Part shown: one piece after another, positions 50,601 to 60,318 of the stretch
Layout of the letters: every line of letters begins with the position of its first letter
How positions within the stretch are numbered: position 1 is the first letter of the stretch
Source: Tubulanus polymorphus
Taxonomy: Eukaryota; Nemertea; Palaeonemertea; Tubulaniformes; Tubulanidae
NCBI RefSeq assembly: GCF_964204645.1
Contig: NC_134030.1
Span: 14,224,447 to 14,288,446 of the forward strand
DNA: 64,000 nt
Direction: 5' to 3'
Notes under the pieces: model-generated
The model's input: the letters and a program-made list of their open reading frames with translations, nothing else
Databases searched by the model: none
What the model was told of the DNA's origin: nothing
Position numbers and translations under genes: made by a program

Positions 50601-52546
50601 AAGGAATGAAATTAAAGAAAGTACATAGATATATTGAATTTAATCAATCGAAGTGGTTTGAAAAATATATAGATTTTAATACTCAACAGGGAACCATATC
50701 AAAAACAGATTTTGAAAAAGATTTCTTCAAATTAATGAATAATAGTTTTTATGGAAAAACATGTGAAAATATTATAAATAGAAATGATATTGAATCAGTA
50801 AATAATTCTGAACGATTAAGACATTTACAATCAAGTCTTAGACAATTAGGAAATAAAAGATTTGAAGATTATTTAACCGCGGTAAAATTAAAAAGAACGT
50901 CAATGAAATTTAATAAACCTATATTCATTGGTTCAACTGTTTTAGAAATATCAGAATTATTAATGTATGATTTTTATTATAATGTTTTACAACCACTCTT
51001 TGGGGAAAAGCATATTGAAATATTGTATTTTGATTCTGTAACAGCTGATACCCCAATATTATAAAAATACAATAACCAAATATTAATTAGAAGAATTTCA
51101 GAAATAAATCCAAAACAAAATGAACTTTATATTTCGTATGGTGAAAAAGAATTAATACAAATAAATGGATTAATGGATGTTTGGACAAGAAATGGATGGA
51201 AAAAATTAAAGAATATAATTACACATAAAACAAATAAAAAGATTTATAGAGTTGGAACTAAATTAGGGTTTGTAGATGTCACTGAAGACCATAGTTTAAT
51301 TAAACAAAATGGTGATGAAATAAAACCAACTGATATAAAAATTAGAGATGAATTATTACATAAAAGATTTTTCCAAAGAATGAATCATATGTCATTTGAT
51401 GAAATAATTGATAACATTTATAATATAGAACCCGACACATTTGAAGAAAAAGAATATTTTATGAAAGGTTTTTTTATGGGAGATGGTTCAGCAGGTGTGT
51501 ATAATTATGTTTGGGGTAATAAATATTGTTGGTATTTATGCAATCAAGATTTGAAATTGTTAGAAAGAATAAAGAAATACTGTGAAGAAGTTTATTCACA
51601 TAAAACATTTAGAATCATGGATGTTATGAAATCATCAGCAGTTTATAGAATACTCGTGAATAACCCCAAAGATTTTGCTACAAAATATAATGATGAATTC
51701 CACATTCATGCAATAGTGAAAAGTAATACTTCAACCAAAGAAAAGATAGTTCCAGATTATGTATTAAATACAAAATATAATTTTAGCAAATGGTTCTTCA
51801 TTGGATTCTATGCTGCAGATGGCACTAAAAAATTTATAAAGTATAAAAAGATAACCTTTGCACAAAAAGGAAAAGTTGCTATATCAGGATTAAATATATT
51901 ATGCAATTCATTAGGTTTTAATATGAATATTGAAGATTGATTAAATCTAAACCAAATTGCTTTAATTTAAGCCATGTAGAAAATGAGTTAACAGAAGAAG
52001 TTAAAGATTTATTTGAAATATATAACCCATGAGATTACGTTTATGATTTATCAACTGAAGATGGAACATTTAACTGTGGATTTCCATTAAAAGCCAAAAA
52101 TACGGACGCCTACATACTGAAAATCAAGACAAATGACATAACAAAAGACTTAAAAACATTAAAACATCATTTTGACTTCAGCAATTATCCAAAAGATCAT
52201 GAACTATGTAGCAATGATAATAAAACAATTCCTGGTAAATTTACAGATGAATTAGGGAGGATGAAATGATTGAATTTGTTGGGATAAGAAGTAAAATGTA
52301 TAGTTATAGAACAAAAGATCATGAAGCTAAAAAGTTAAAAGGAATCACAAAGCATGTGGTTGACAAACATATAGAATTTATATTATATTAAGTGTTTACT
52401 CAACTCAATAGTTATGAAACATAAAATGAATTGTTTAAGATCACGCGATGTACATTAATGAAGTTGAAAAAACTAGCTTCAATCCATTCGACGATAAGAG
52501 ATATATTTTGGATGATGGAATAAAAACATTACCTTATGGCCATTAA
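47635..52546 (+). pseudogene. polB: protein-primed family B DNA polymerase, decayed, with intein
   Basis: Replicates the linear genome in Polintons. In order: two C2H2-type fingers (about 47,690-47,770 and 47,850-47,920); an N-terminal domain with the KCFLWSIISCLHP block near 48,580; a cysteine patch LCRKCLSKF near 48,940; exonuclease motif I (IYWDFES, about 49,095); a Cys/His nuclease-like patch with VRDHDHL and EYRGAAHEDCN (49,450-49,590); FHNLSGYDTH (about 49,610); YLKSDVMILADIFENF (50,113); motif A VVDLEYP (about 50,393); motif B NNSFYGK (about 50,738); motif C split by an intein after YFD at 51,034 and resuming TDAYILK at 52,102; and DDKRYILDDG near the end. Stops include 48,505, 48,975, 49,188, 49,650, 50,440 and 51,062, plus several frameshifts. 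It is non-functional. The stop overlaps that of the convergent zinc-finger gene. Confidence 0.9.
51035..52101 (+). pseudogene. intein with LAGLIDADG homing endonuclease in polB motif C
   Basis: Inteins splice themselves out of the host protein; the endonuclease copies the intein into empty alleles. The segment starts with Ser (SVTADTPIL, splicing block A), has block B as VTEDHSL with the TxxH motif near 51,280, two LAGLIDADG-type helices (MKGFFMGDGSAG near 51,460 and FIGFYAADGTKK near 51,795), block F YVYDLSTEDGTF near 52,040, and ends with Asn before a Thr extein residue (AKN then TDAY). Length is about 355 residues, normal for an intein with endonuclease. The insertion point between D and T of the YxDTD motif is the known pol-c site. 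The penultimate residue is Lys instead of the usual His. TAA at 51,062, a frameshift near 51,938 and TGA at 52,030 show it is dead in this copy. Confidence 0.9.
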
Positions 52547-53826
52547 AAGAGAAAATCAAGATCATCATACTCGAAATCACTACTGGTTTCTTCATTTTTA
52601 TTTAATTGTTTAGGTTCTTCCATTTCATTTTTCTCATTTAAATAAAGTTCTATATTATTCCACATTATCATCTAGCTCTCTTTGTTTCTTTTTGTTCGTT
52701 AATTCATCAAATGGAATTATAATATCGATGTTTAAAAAATTTACAATCTTATTTAAACAGAATTCATAATTAATTTAATCTGTTATTTTATTATCCACAT
52801 AATATTTTAATATGTTTGTGAATGTTTCTTTTATATTTTTCATATCTTTTTTTGTTAATTTAGGTTTTTCATAATAATCGTTTAATAATAAATATAAATA
52901 CATTTTCTTATTTTTTGTGTCAAATATTAATGGAATAATTGTTTTTATAATATCTTTCTTAATTATTTCACCATTTTTATTTTCTATTATTTTCATTTTT
53001 TCAATCCATTGCTTATATTCTGGTGTATGATCTTTCATAGAAAATATCTTAAAAATTTCATCTAGATATTTTAATGTTAATTCTATAAGAATATCTCTAG
53101 TTTTTCCATCACCCCATTAATTTCTTTGCCATCCACATTCATTACAAAATATCACAGAATCTTCTTGTCTTAAGTACTCATAAATACATTGCGGGCATTT
53201 TTTTATATCTTGGTAATAGATCTTCATTAAGTTCTTGGTATTTACTTACGTTTTCTTCATGTTTTATTGTTCTATTATGTAGATTTGAATTACTTGTTGT
53301 AATAATCAATTTACAATATTTACAATAATATGTTTTTCTTGCTAATTCATTATATTGTTTTTCTAACTTTTCAAGTGTTTCTTTATTATCTGGTAACGTT
53401 TTCTAATATTTTATTTTTTCTTTCATAAAATTCTGTTTCAAATTTACTAGAAATTTAATCTATATGTACTTTACGAAATTGACGATTCTCCCAATCTTCT
53501 ATATTTTCGGGGCTATATTTTATTCGACAATACTGATCTTTTATATTATTCTTATCATAGAATAAGAAAGGTCTTTTCCAAATAATTTCAGGTTCAGTTT
53601 CAAAAGAATTACTATCAATTTCGTTACTATCAACATTAACCATTGAATCATTAATTTTACACTTCTCTGAATGTTTTTTAACATAATTTCTTGAGAATAA
53701 TTTATTACAATTTGGGCAGTTTATTTTAGGGGGTTTATAATTTTCATCATGTTTTTTCATATGTCGAGCCATATTACTTTTTCTTTGAAGTTCACCAGAA
53801 ATTTCACATGGTATCTTCTCATCCAT
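52543..53826 (-). pseudogene. multi-zinc-finger protein, decayed
   Basis: Minus-strand gene starting at ATG 53,826 after CCTAAATAAATG. Fingers in order: a C2H2 finger with SNMARHMKKH near residue 20 in which one Cys has become Ser; INCPNCNKLFSRNYVKKHSE near residue 36; a third CKYCKLI..H..H finger (about 53,330-53,250); and a CPQC / CNECGW zinc ribbon (about 53,190-53,120). The C-terminal half (52,775-53,090) is helical and lysine-rich, ending in an acidic EYDDLDFLF tail at 52,543. Frameshifts near 53,450, 53,400 and 53,210 and a stop at about 53,117 break it. It is not part of the usual Polinton core set; a DNA-binding or transcription role is inferred from the fingers only. It is the only minus-strand gene in the interior. 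Confidence 0.65.
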
Positions 53827-53892
53827 TTATTTAGGAAAAATTTTATTAGAATTAATTTTTAGTGATGCGAAGTATTTTTTGCGTTATGAATA

Positions 53893-54651
53893 ATGGGTGA
53901 ATTAAAAGAATATAGAAAATTTGTTGATTCAAGAAGACTTAAAAATTATAAATCTCATAATTTACTTGTACAATTAGATAGAGAATTTAAAAATTGTGTA
54001 GATTTAAAATTAGTAAATATTAGTTTATGTAGTTCTTTTTATAATATAACTGATAAATCTATTGATCATAGAGGTTTTGCAGTTATTAATAAGACTAAAA
54101 ATAAATGGTATCCCCTTTATTTAAAACCAGGGTTATATAATTTAGATACATTATCACAAGAAATTAATAGAAAAGACTGGCACAAATTAGGTAGTGATTC
54201 CGAATTTAACATTAGATTTTTAAAAAGTGATAGTTCTTATAAAATAAAGATAAGGTTAACTCATGGTGAAAAATATAAATTTTTAGTTAAAAAACCTATA
54301 GCTAAACTGTTAGGAATTACACCAGATAAACTTTATTCAAATGTTGATGCTACACCAAACTTAATACCTTACACACATTTCTATATTTATTGTTATTTAA
54401 TTGATCCTACAAACACATTCGAAGCAACTAAAGAAACAACTTGTAATTCCAGTATAATAAATATTTTACCATTGAAAAATGTTAAACTATTTGGAACACA
54501 AATAAATTATAATTTAGCTGAATGTGATTTCAAACCTTGTATTTCACGATTTAATGATTTCAAATTAGAAATTAGAAATCAAAATGGATACTTAATTGAT
54601 TTGAATAACTTTCCTGTGATATATGAATTAGTTATAAGATGTAAAGAATAA
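53893..54651 (+). CDS. penton-like minor capsid protein, intact 252 codons
   Basis: Unbroken frame. It lies 66 bp from the divergent zinc-finger gene, so the two share an upstream region. The first 100 residues look globular with beta-rich stretches. The C-terminal quarter has the pattern seen in Polinton penton (single-jelly-roll) proteins: a short Asp/Asn-Gly turn (IRNQNGYLIDLNN) followed by FPVIYELVIR as the last strand. Family knowledge: Polinton minor capsid proteins sit at fivefold vertices and are encoded near the major capsid gene. Length is near the usual. It is assigned by C-terminal pattern and context, so a structure comparison would be decisive. Confidence 0.65.
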   Translation: MGELKEYRKFVDSRRLKNYKSHNLLVQLDREFKNCVDLKLVNISLCSSFYNITDKSIDHRGFAVINKTKNKWYPLYLKPGLYNLDTLSQEINRKDWHKLGSDSEFNIRFLKSDSSYKIKIRLTHGEKYKFLVKKPIAKLLGITPDKLYSNVDATPNLIPYTHFYIYCYLIDPTNTFEATKETTCNSSIINILPLKNVKLFGTQINYNLAECDFKPCISRFNDFKLEIRNQNGYLIDLNNFPVIYELVIRCKE

Positions 54652-54667
54652 TTTTTTCACTATATAA

Positions 54668-55021
54668 ATGAATATAAAAGTAGGACCGAGTATATGTTTT
54701 GGATTTGATTTTAAACGTGAGAAAGAAATGAAATTTAACATTAATGATGTAATAACACATATCAAAAATATTGCATTTTCTAATGAAACAACATTCGAGT
54801 ATGAAACAACAATAAATAAAGAAACTTTTAATGTAGAAAAGATAACTGATTTAATTAGAGGGTTATTAACATTTTATGAATTAGATGAAGATTAAATTAT
54901 TGATGATATTAAACAAATAACAACTGAAATATATAAAAATGAAACTAATAATATTATCAATGTTGAAATAATTATAACTAAGTTAACTAAATATTTTGAA
55001 GATAGTAATTTTTTTTATTAA
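54668..55021 (+). pseudogene. small unrecognised protein with one in-frame stop
   Basis: Begins with CACTATATAAATG after a T-run. 75 codons to TAA at 54,893, and the same frame continues open for another 41 codons to TAA at 55,019, so a single nonsense change in a 117-codon gene is likely. Acidic, no membrane segment, no recognised domain. It is followed three bases later by the next start codon. Confidence 0.5.
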
Positions 55022-55024
55022 TAA

Positions 55025-55244
55025 ATGAGTGATAATAAGTGGATACTAACTGGATTATATAATGGTGCCTTACTATCAGTTGGAACTGTTGGTTATTCAA
55101 TGGTATTAAAAAAGTATTTAAAATGGGAAGTGTTAATGTTGATAGATTTATATAAATGATATTTTGAAATTAACATGAGCAGTAACTTTATCTAATTTAA
55201 CAATTGATTTTTTGGAAAAACAAAAATATATTCCTCCCATATAA
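55025..55244 (+). pseudogene. small membrane protein typical of Polintons, frameshifted
   Basis: ATG preceded by ATTAATAAATG. First frame of 44 codons to TGA 55,157 with a hydrophobic segment (LYNGALLSVGTVGYSMVL). A second frame continues to TAA at 55,242 with FLEKQKYIPP as the tail. Small proteins of about 60 residues with a YNGAL-type start and a KYIP-type end occur between capsid genes in many Polintons; the role is unknown. Confidence 0.5.
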
Positions 55245-55268
55245 ATGCATAATTTTTTTGCTAAATAA

Positions 55269-55685
55269 ATGGCTTCTGCAGTTATAACTATTATAGGATC
55301 GGCAATTGTTAACGCGTTAGCATTTACTGGTGGTGGATATTTATTTAAACATATTGATAAAAATAGTTCATTAGGAGAACAAAGAAGAGATAATTTAGCG
55401 TTAGAGAAATATAATAAAGCTGCAGAAGAATATAGAGAAAAGAGGCAAAACTATATGGATTACATCAATAAAGAATTATATAATCAGAAAATTACACATA
55501 GAGATTTCCAATCAGTCGATGAAGCTATGAGTTTATATAACGCAGTAACAAATCGTGAAAAATTACATCTATATAAACCTAAATTGTCAGATTATTATAC
55601 ACGAAGTAAAGAACAACAGAAATATGAAATGATTTGGATTTTAGGTGGAACAGTTATTGTATTATTTGTTGCATATATTTACTAA
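55269..55685 (+). CDS. two-anchor membrane protein conserved in Polintons, intact 138 codons
   Basis: N-terminal hydrophobic segment (ITIIGSAIVNALAFTGGGYL, residues about 6-25), then a long basic helical region (residues 35-75, EKYNKAAEEYREKRQNYMDY), a middle part and a C-terminal hydrophobic segment (MIWILGGTVIVLFVAYIY, residues 121-138). The ALAFTGGGYLF block followed by a charged helix is a recurrent pattern of an uncharacterised Polinton protein. The start follows GCTAAATAAATG with a T-run upstream. It could be an internal-membrane or vertex protein; function unproven. Confidence 0.65.
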   Translation: MASAVITIIGSAIVNALAFTGGGYLFKHIDKNSSLGEQRRDNLALEKYNKAAEEYREKRQNYMDYINKELYNQKITHRDFQSVDEAMSLYNAVTNREKLHLYKPKLSDYYTRSKEQQKYEMIWILGGTVIVLFVAYIY

Positions 55686-55708
55686 TTAGTAATTTCTTTT
55701 CTAAATAA

Positions 55709-56153
55709 ATGGTTGATGAAGTTGATAATATTGATATTATTCCTCATGATATAAATAAAACTAAATTAAAATTATATTTGGAAAAACAAATATTAGAATT
55801 TGAAAATGATTTTAAAGTTAAAAAGAAAAAATATTTAAAAAGTAAAATTATATACTATTTTATTATAAGTAGTTCAGTTACAATTAGTCCTGTAATAACA
55901 TTTCTAGCATTATTCTCACCATTCACACCTTTGGCTATCTCAATTGGAACTTTAGGTTTAAGTTCAAGTGTATTAACCGGCAGAAGTTCAAAATTAAATA
56001 TAAAAAGTAAAAAGTCTAAGTTAAAGAAAAAATAAAATCTTATATAAAAGAAATTAATGAATTAAAAAATACCTTTGGTATATAATAAGTTTAAATGGTA
56101 ATATAACAGTTGAAGAACAAGATGAATTATTAAAAGAATTAGTAAATTATTAA
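55709..56153 (+). pseudogene. SLATT-like small membrane protein, frameshifted
   Basis: Starts after TCTAAATAAATG. The first 108 codons have an N-terminal helix, a basic stretch (KVKKKKYLKSK) and a two-part hydrophobic hairpin (about residues 49-90). A frame change near 56,030 is followed by the tail ending ELLKELVNY at TAA 56,151. Helix plus hydrophobic hairpin resembles small Polinton proteins with a SLATT-type fold; that similarity is tentative. Confidence 0.5.
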
Positions 56154-56172
56154 TTTTTTTATTATATAAAAA

Positions 56173-57572
56173 ATGGTAGATAGTTTTCCAAAAGCTTTCC
56201 AATACAATAAATCAATTAAATATAATATTCCAGCAATAAATTTTAGTAAAGATATTTCATATAGAAATGAAGTTTTAAATTCATTAATTGATTTAGATAT
56301 TTATGTTACTAAAACTAATAATTTTAATGCAAAGATGGAAAATATATTTCATGTATATTTAATTAATTTAAAAAAGATGAAAGATGAAAAACAATGGTTA
56401 ATAAAATCTAATATGAAGTATTGGCAGAACCAATTACTTTTTGCATTTTATTATGCAACAACAGGATGTGGAATAAGTTGGAATGATCATTTGAACAATT
56501 CTAAATATAAATTAATTCAGAGTTTATTTAGATTCCATACTTATTTTCAAATAAGATTAGTATTAAATGAATTAGAGACTCCTTTGCCAGGATCTAGATA
56601 TTTTAAAGAATTAGATAATAATATTAACTCATCAAAGTTTTATAAAAATTTGTATTGAATTTAATATAGATATAAATCATTCTGATTTTAGAACAAAAAT
56701 TGGAACAATAAGATCACTTCCTTGCCCTAAAAATGTTGCAGCATATTGTAGACTTCCCATACCATCTAATATTTTTTATAATATCTATAATCATAAATTA
56801 GGTTATGTTTAAATAGAAACTAGGGATTTAGAAACAATAAATTTCAATCAATTACCGAAATTCTATGATAATTTAAAACAAGAAAACAATAATGGTTGGG
56901 TTTATTTCATTTTAGAAAATAGTGAAGGTTTTATTAAATCGGATATGAAAAGAATAAATCAATCAATTAGAACTTATTTGATATGTATCCTAGGTGCTCA
57001 AGTTGAAACAAGATCCCCGATAATTGGAAATTTAAATACATCATTTGATACACAAAAACAATTTAAAGTTTTATTTGAAGATTCCATTCATAATGATGAA
57101 AATAGTTCGGTTCCAGAAAACATAGTTAGGTACCAAAATTATATAGATAAATCTCATGTAAGACTAAATTATTGTATAGGTCCTCATTTATTAATTATTT
57201 CCGATGATTTAATATTAAAAATGGGAAATATGATTGGTTATAATAATTTGATTAAAACTGCAACAATAAATAATAAGTTTGGATTAAATGATATAAATAA
57301 AAAGATTATTACTACTCCAAAACTAATTAAAGGTGAAAAAATTAAAAAACATATTCAATCAACAGAAACTAAAACTAAAAATAATAAATTAAATAATTAT
57401 TCTAAAATAAAAGATTACAATACATCAGAAAATATAAAAACTGATATTATCCAACATGATGTGATTAAAACTAATAATGATAATAAATCCCATGAAAATA
57501 CTAAATTAGCTATAACTTGTATAGAAATTGTAATAGGAGGAATATTATATTTTAAATTTTTTAATTATATAA
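56173..57572 (+). pseudogene. large unrecognised Polinton protein, frameshifted
   Basis: First frame 56,173-56,658 (161 codons) contains ATTGCGISWNDHL and RFHTYFQIR blocks. Then stops near 56,656 and 56,810, with a SLPCPKNVAAYCRLPIPSNI block between, and an open frame 56,945-57,622 with IRTYLICILGAQ and an IVIGGILYFKFF membrane helix near its end. Total about 460 codons. These blocks recur in Polintons of invertebrates next to capsid genes, without known function. The last codons overlap the start of the next gene in another frame. Confidence 0.6.
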
Positions 57573-57828
57573 ATGGATGTAGAAGTGGGAGAAGATGGAT
57601 CCTTTTGATGAACCTGGTATAACTGAAGAACAACCACCTGATTTTGATGAAAGAAGTTTTAATGACGGTAATGAGCCAGAATATAATAATAAATTTGCAG
57701 ATAGTGGTTTTAATGATAATATAATAACAACAGGCGATTTTGATAGAAGAGCTGGACGGAGAATAAATATTGAAAATGAAAATCCAGATTTAGTAAGACA
57801 GAATTTAGAATATAATGAATATAAATAA
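57573..57828 (+). pseudogene. small acidic protein, frameshifted near its start
   Basis: ATG 57,573 preceded by AATTATATAAATG. The frame from this ATG meets TGA after 11 codons, but a shift of one base near 57,595 opens a 77-codon acidic, Asn/Asp-rich frame to 57,828. No membrane segment and no domain. The end overlaps the ATG of the next gene at 57,815. Confidence 0.45.
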
Positions 57829-59013
57829 TTTTAAACCTATATTTGAAAAATCTGGATATAATATAAATGATAGCGGTGCCAGTTATTAAGTACAAGAATT
57901 AAAATCTTTAGATGGTGAATATTACTATCATTTGAAAGATGATTATTATATTAATATCACTTATAAAAATCAAAATAAAATATTAGCAGAATCAACTTTG
58001 AGTAATTTTGAACCATCTACAATTAAAAGAATAAGTAATAGTAATGAAATAGAAAATGTTACACAAGAAGAAATAAATCAAAATAAAAGAATATTTAAAC
58101 AAAGAATTAATGACATCGAAACAATCAATAATAATTTAGAAACAGAAACAACTTCTGAACAGAATATAACTTCCAAAACTAGTAAAATTAAATCAAATAA
58201 AGTTCCAATTGAAAACTTTTACCGAATGGGTTACTAGATGCAACAGATCAAGAATTAGAAGGATTAGATATATTTTCTGGTAAAACAATTAGAGAAATTA
58301 TTAGTATAAGACTTGCATCTGATAAAAATGCGCACGATAAAAGTATAAGAGATTTTAAAATTAGAACTTTAGAAAAAGATAGAACTGATAAAATAAAAGA
58401 AATAAAACAATTAAAATTAGATAGAGATAATACAGTTATTAAAGAAATCAAATTTAAAAAAAGAAATGCATATTTAGAAAAAGAAAAAGATGATTTAGAA
58501 TATAACATAGAATTTCAGAAAGAAGAAATTGAATTATTAAAAAAATCATATGATTATAATATTAATTGATTAAAAGTTATTTTTAAAGATTTGTTGATAA
58601 AACCAAAATCTGAAATATCATTAAACGATAGAATAAGATTATTATTTAAGTTAGAAGGTATAAACATTCTTTCAATTCTAACAGCTGTTACTATGTTATT
58701 TACAACAATTGGTTTAGCAATATCAAATTCTTTGAAATCTACTCCTACTCCCAATAAACCGGATAAACCCCCGAATGATAATTCTATACAAGATAAAGTT
58801 AAAGATGGTTTAAAGAAATTAGCAAAATATTTATGGGAACTATCTAAAAAATCTGCTGCAGCTTTACCCGGAATTATTGCAACAATTGTTGGTTTTGTTT
58901 TAAAATCTGTGGGGAATATTCTTAACTTTGCTGCTGAACATATTATCTTATTTTTAATTACAGTTGTAAGTGCTATTATTTTTGGGTTAGTGAATATGAT
59001 CAAAAATAAATGA
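57815..59013 (+). pseudogene. coiled-coil and C-terminal membrane protein conserved in Polintons, broken
   Basis: Three frames make one product of about 400 codons: 57,815-58,237 (stop at about 57,887), then 58,235-58,568 with a long charged coiled coil (residues such as DNTVIKEIKFKKRNAYLEKE), then 58,591-59,013 with FKLEGINILSILTAVTMLF, a Pro-rich linker, AAALPGIIATIVGFVLKSV and a last helix IILFLITVVSAIIFGLV. The order coiled coil, hydrophobic LxGI helix, Pro linker and two membrane helices is that of a recurring uncharacterised Polinton protein, perhaps a membrane-linked capsid component (inference). Antisense frames at 58,248-58,508 and 58,554-59,117 are shadows. Confidence 0.6.
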
Positions 59014-59019
59014 TTAATT

Positions 59020-59036
59020 TTTTTGTTAAATAAATG
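59020..59036 (+). promoter_or_regulatory. start-codon block of the capsid gene (type example)
   Basis: TTTTTTTGTTAAATAAATG: a T-run, three to six bases, then TAAATAAATG with the A of ATG inside the motif. The same block precedes 47,635, 54,668, 55,025, 55,269, 55,709, 56,173, 57,573, 60,319, 61,446, 62,372 and 62,911 on the plus strand and 53,826, 63,732, 47,134 and 46,587 on the minus strand, in the form TATATAAATG, TAAATAAATG or AATAAATG. The T-run is missing at 60,319 and 61,446. Confidence 0.7.
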
Positions 59037-60288
59037 AGTGGGAGTTATATAAATCCTTCTAAGAATTCTAGAATATCTAATGCTATTAAAGCGGAGAGAT
59101 CTCATATCATTACTCATAACCCTTCTAATATTAATCCTGATGAAACTTTATATGTTAGAATCCCGAGATTAAATCAAAATACTTTTTATGTTCCAAATAG
59201 TATTTATTTATCAGCTGATATAAAAGTAACTGGTCATGATAACAATTATGTTGTCGATAATGTTGGAAGATATTTGATTGAAGAATTAACTATAAAGATT
59301 GGACCAGAAACAGTTTTATCATTAGATGATTATAATTTATTTATGCATTATAAAGATTTATGGTTAGCAAAAGAAAATAGAAATAATATGATATTTCAAG
59401 GCATCCAATCAGAATACCAAAATAGATTAAGATCAGAAGCTAATGATGCAGTAGTAGATAATTTACAGATTTAGTACAGATAATTTGATAAAAAAGATTT
59501 ATGGAAGCAAATATCAAATTCCATTAGAGTTTGAATTGATAGATAATAATGCACCTTTGTATAAATACGCAATTCAAGAAGATATTACATTCGAAATAAC
59601 ATTTGCTCCTGTTAATGAAATTGTGCTATCTAACGTTGTTAAAGATATGGGTTATAAATTATCGAATATATGTTTAGAATATGATACAGTAACTGATGAA
59701 AATATTTCAAGCATAATTCAAACTCAATACAATCAAGGATTTTCATTATTATATGATTATATTGATAAATTTAAAACTGTAACTATTAATGCAAATGATG
59801 AAATAATTAATGAGAATATTAACTTCCCAAGAAGATCTATTAAAAGTATGTTAATATTTTTTACCATTGCAACATATTGTAATGGTGCAATAAATGATGA
59901 TAATTATTATAATCCTGAAATATCAAAGGTAGAAATAACTATTGAAGGTATAGCTAATAAATTATTTTGCCAAGGAATGAGAATGATTGATCAATGGCCA
60001 GATATTAGAAAACATTTTATGAATGAAAAAGTAAAATCATCTGAAAATTGTAATATTAATCAAAATGATTATTATACCGGCAATAAATATGCACTATGGT
60101 TAGATTTTAGAATAACAGAGGATAATTCATTACATGGTTCTGGGAAAAAACGACATAATACAAAAGATGGAATACAATTATTCATGAAAAAGAAAAAAGG
60201 AATCAAAGATTTCAAAATGCAGATTTATATTATATCTGACGCCCGATTAAATTTTATAAATTTTCAATTCGATAGTATTCAATATTAG
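59034..60288 (+). pseudogene. double-jelly-roll major capsid protein, one frameshift
   Basis: Forms the icosahedral shell in Polintons and adintoviruses. First frame 59,034-59,474 (146 codons), second 59,485-60,288 (267 codons). One extra base near 59,473 explains the break, giving about 418 codons, a normal size. Diagnostic blocks are in the second half: INFPRRSIKSMLIFF (about 59,820), GNKYALWLDFRIT (about 60,080), HGSGKKRHNTKDGIQLF (60,135) and a last strand YIISDARLNFINFQFDS before the stop. The order R-R-S, LHGSG and SDARLN is that of Polinton hexons. It lies directly before integrase and ATPase. It is the least damaged of the large genes. Confidence 0.9.
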
Positions 60289-60318
60289 AAATATAAAGTT
60301 CAAATTAACGATATATAA

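Noticed and set aside
58248-59117. Antisense frames of 86 and 187 codons
   Set aside because: Mirror frames of the coiled-coil/membrane gene in AT-rich sequence; their translation shows no independent domain.
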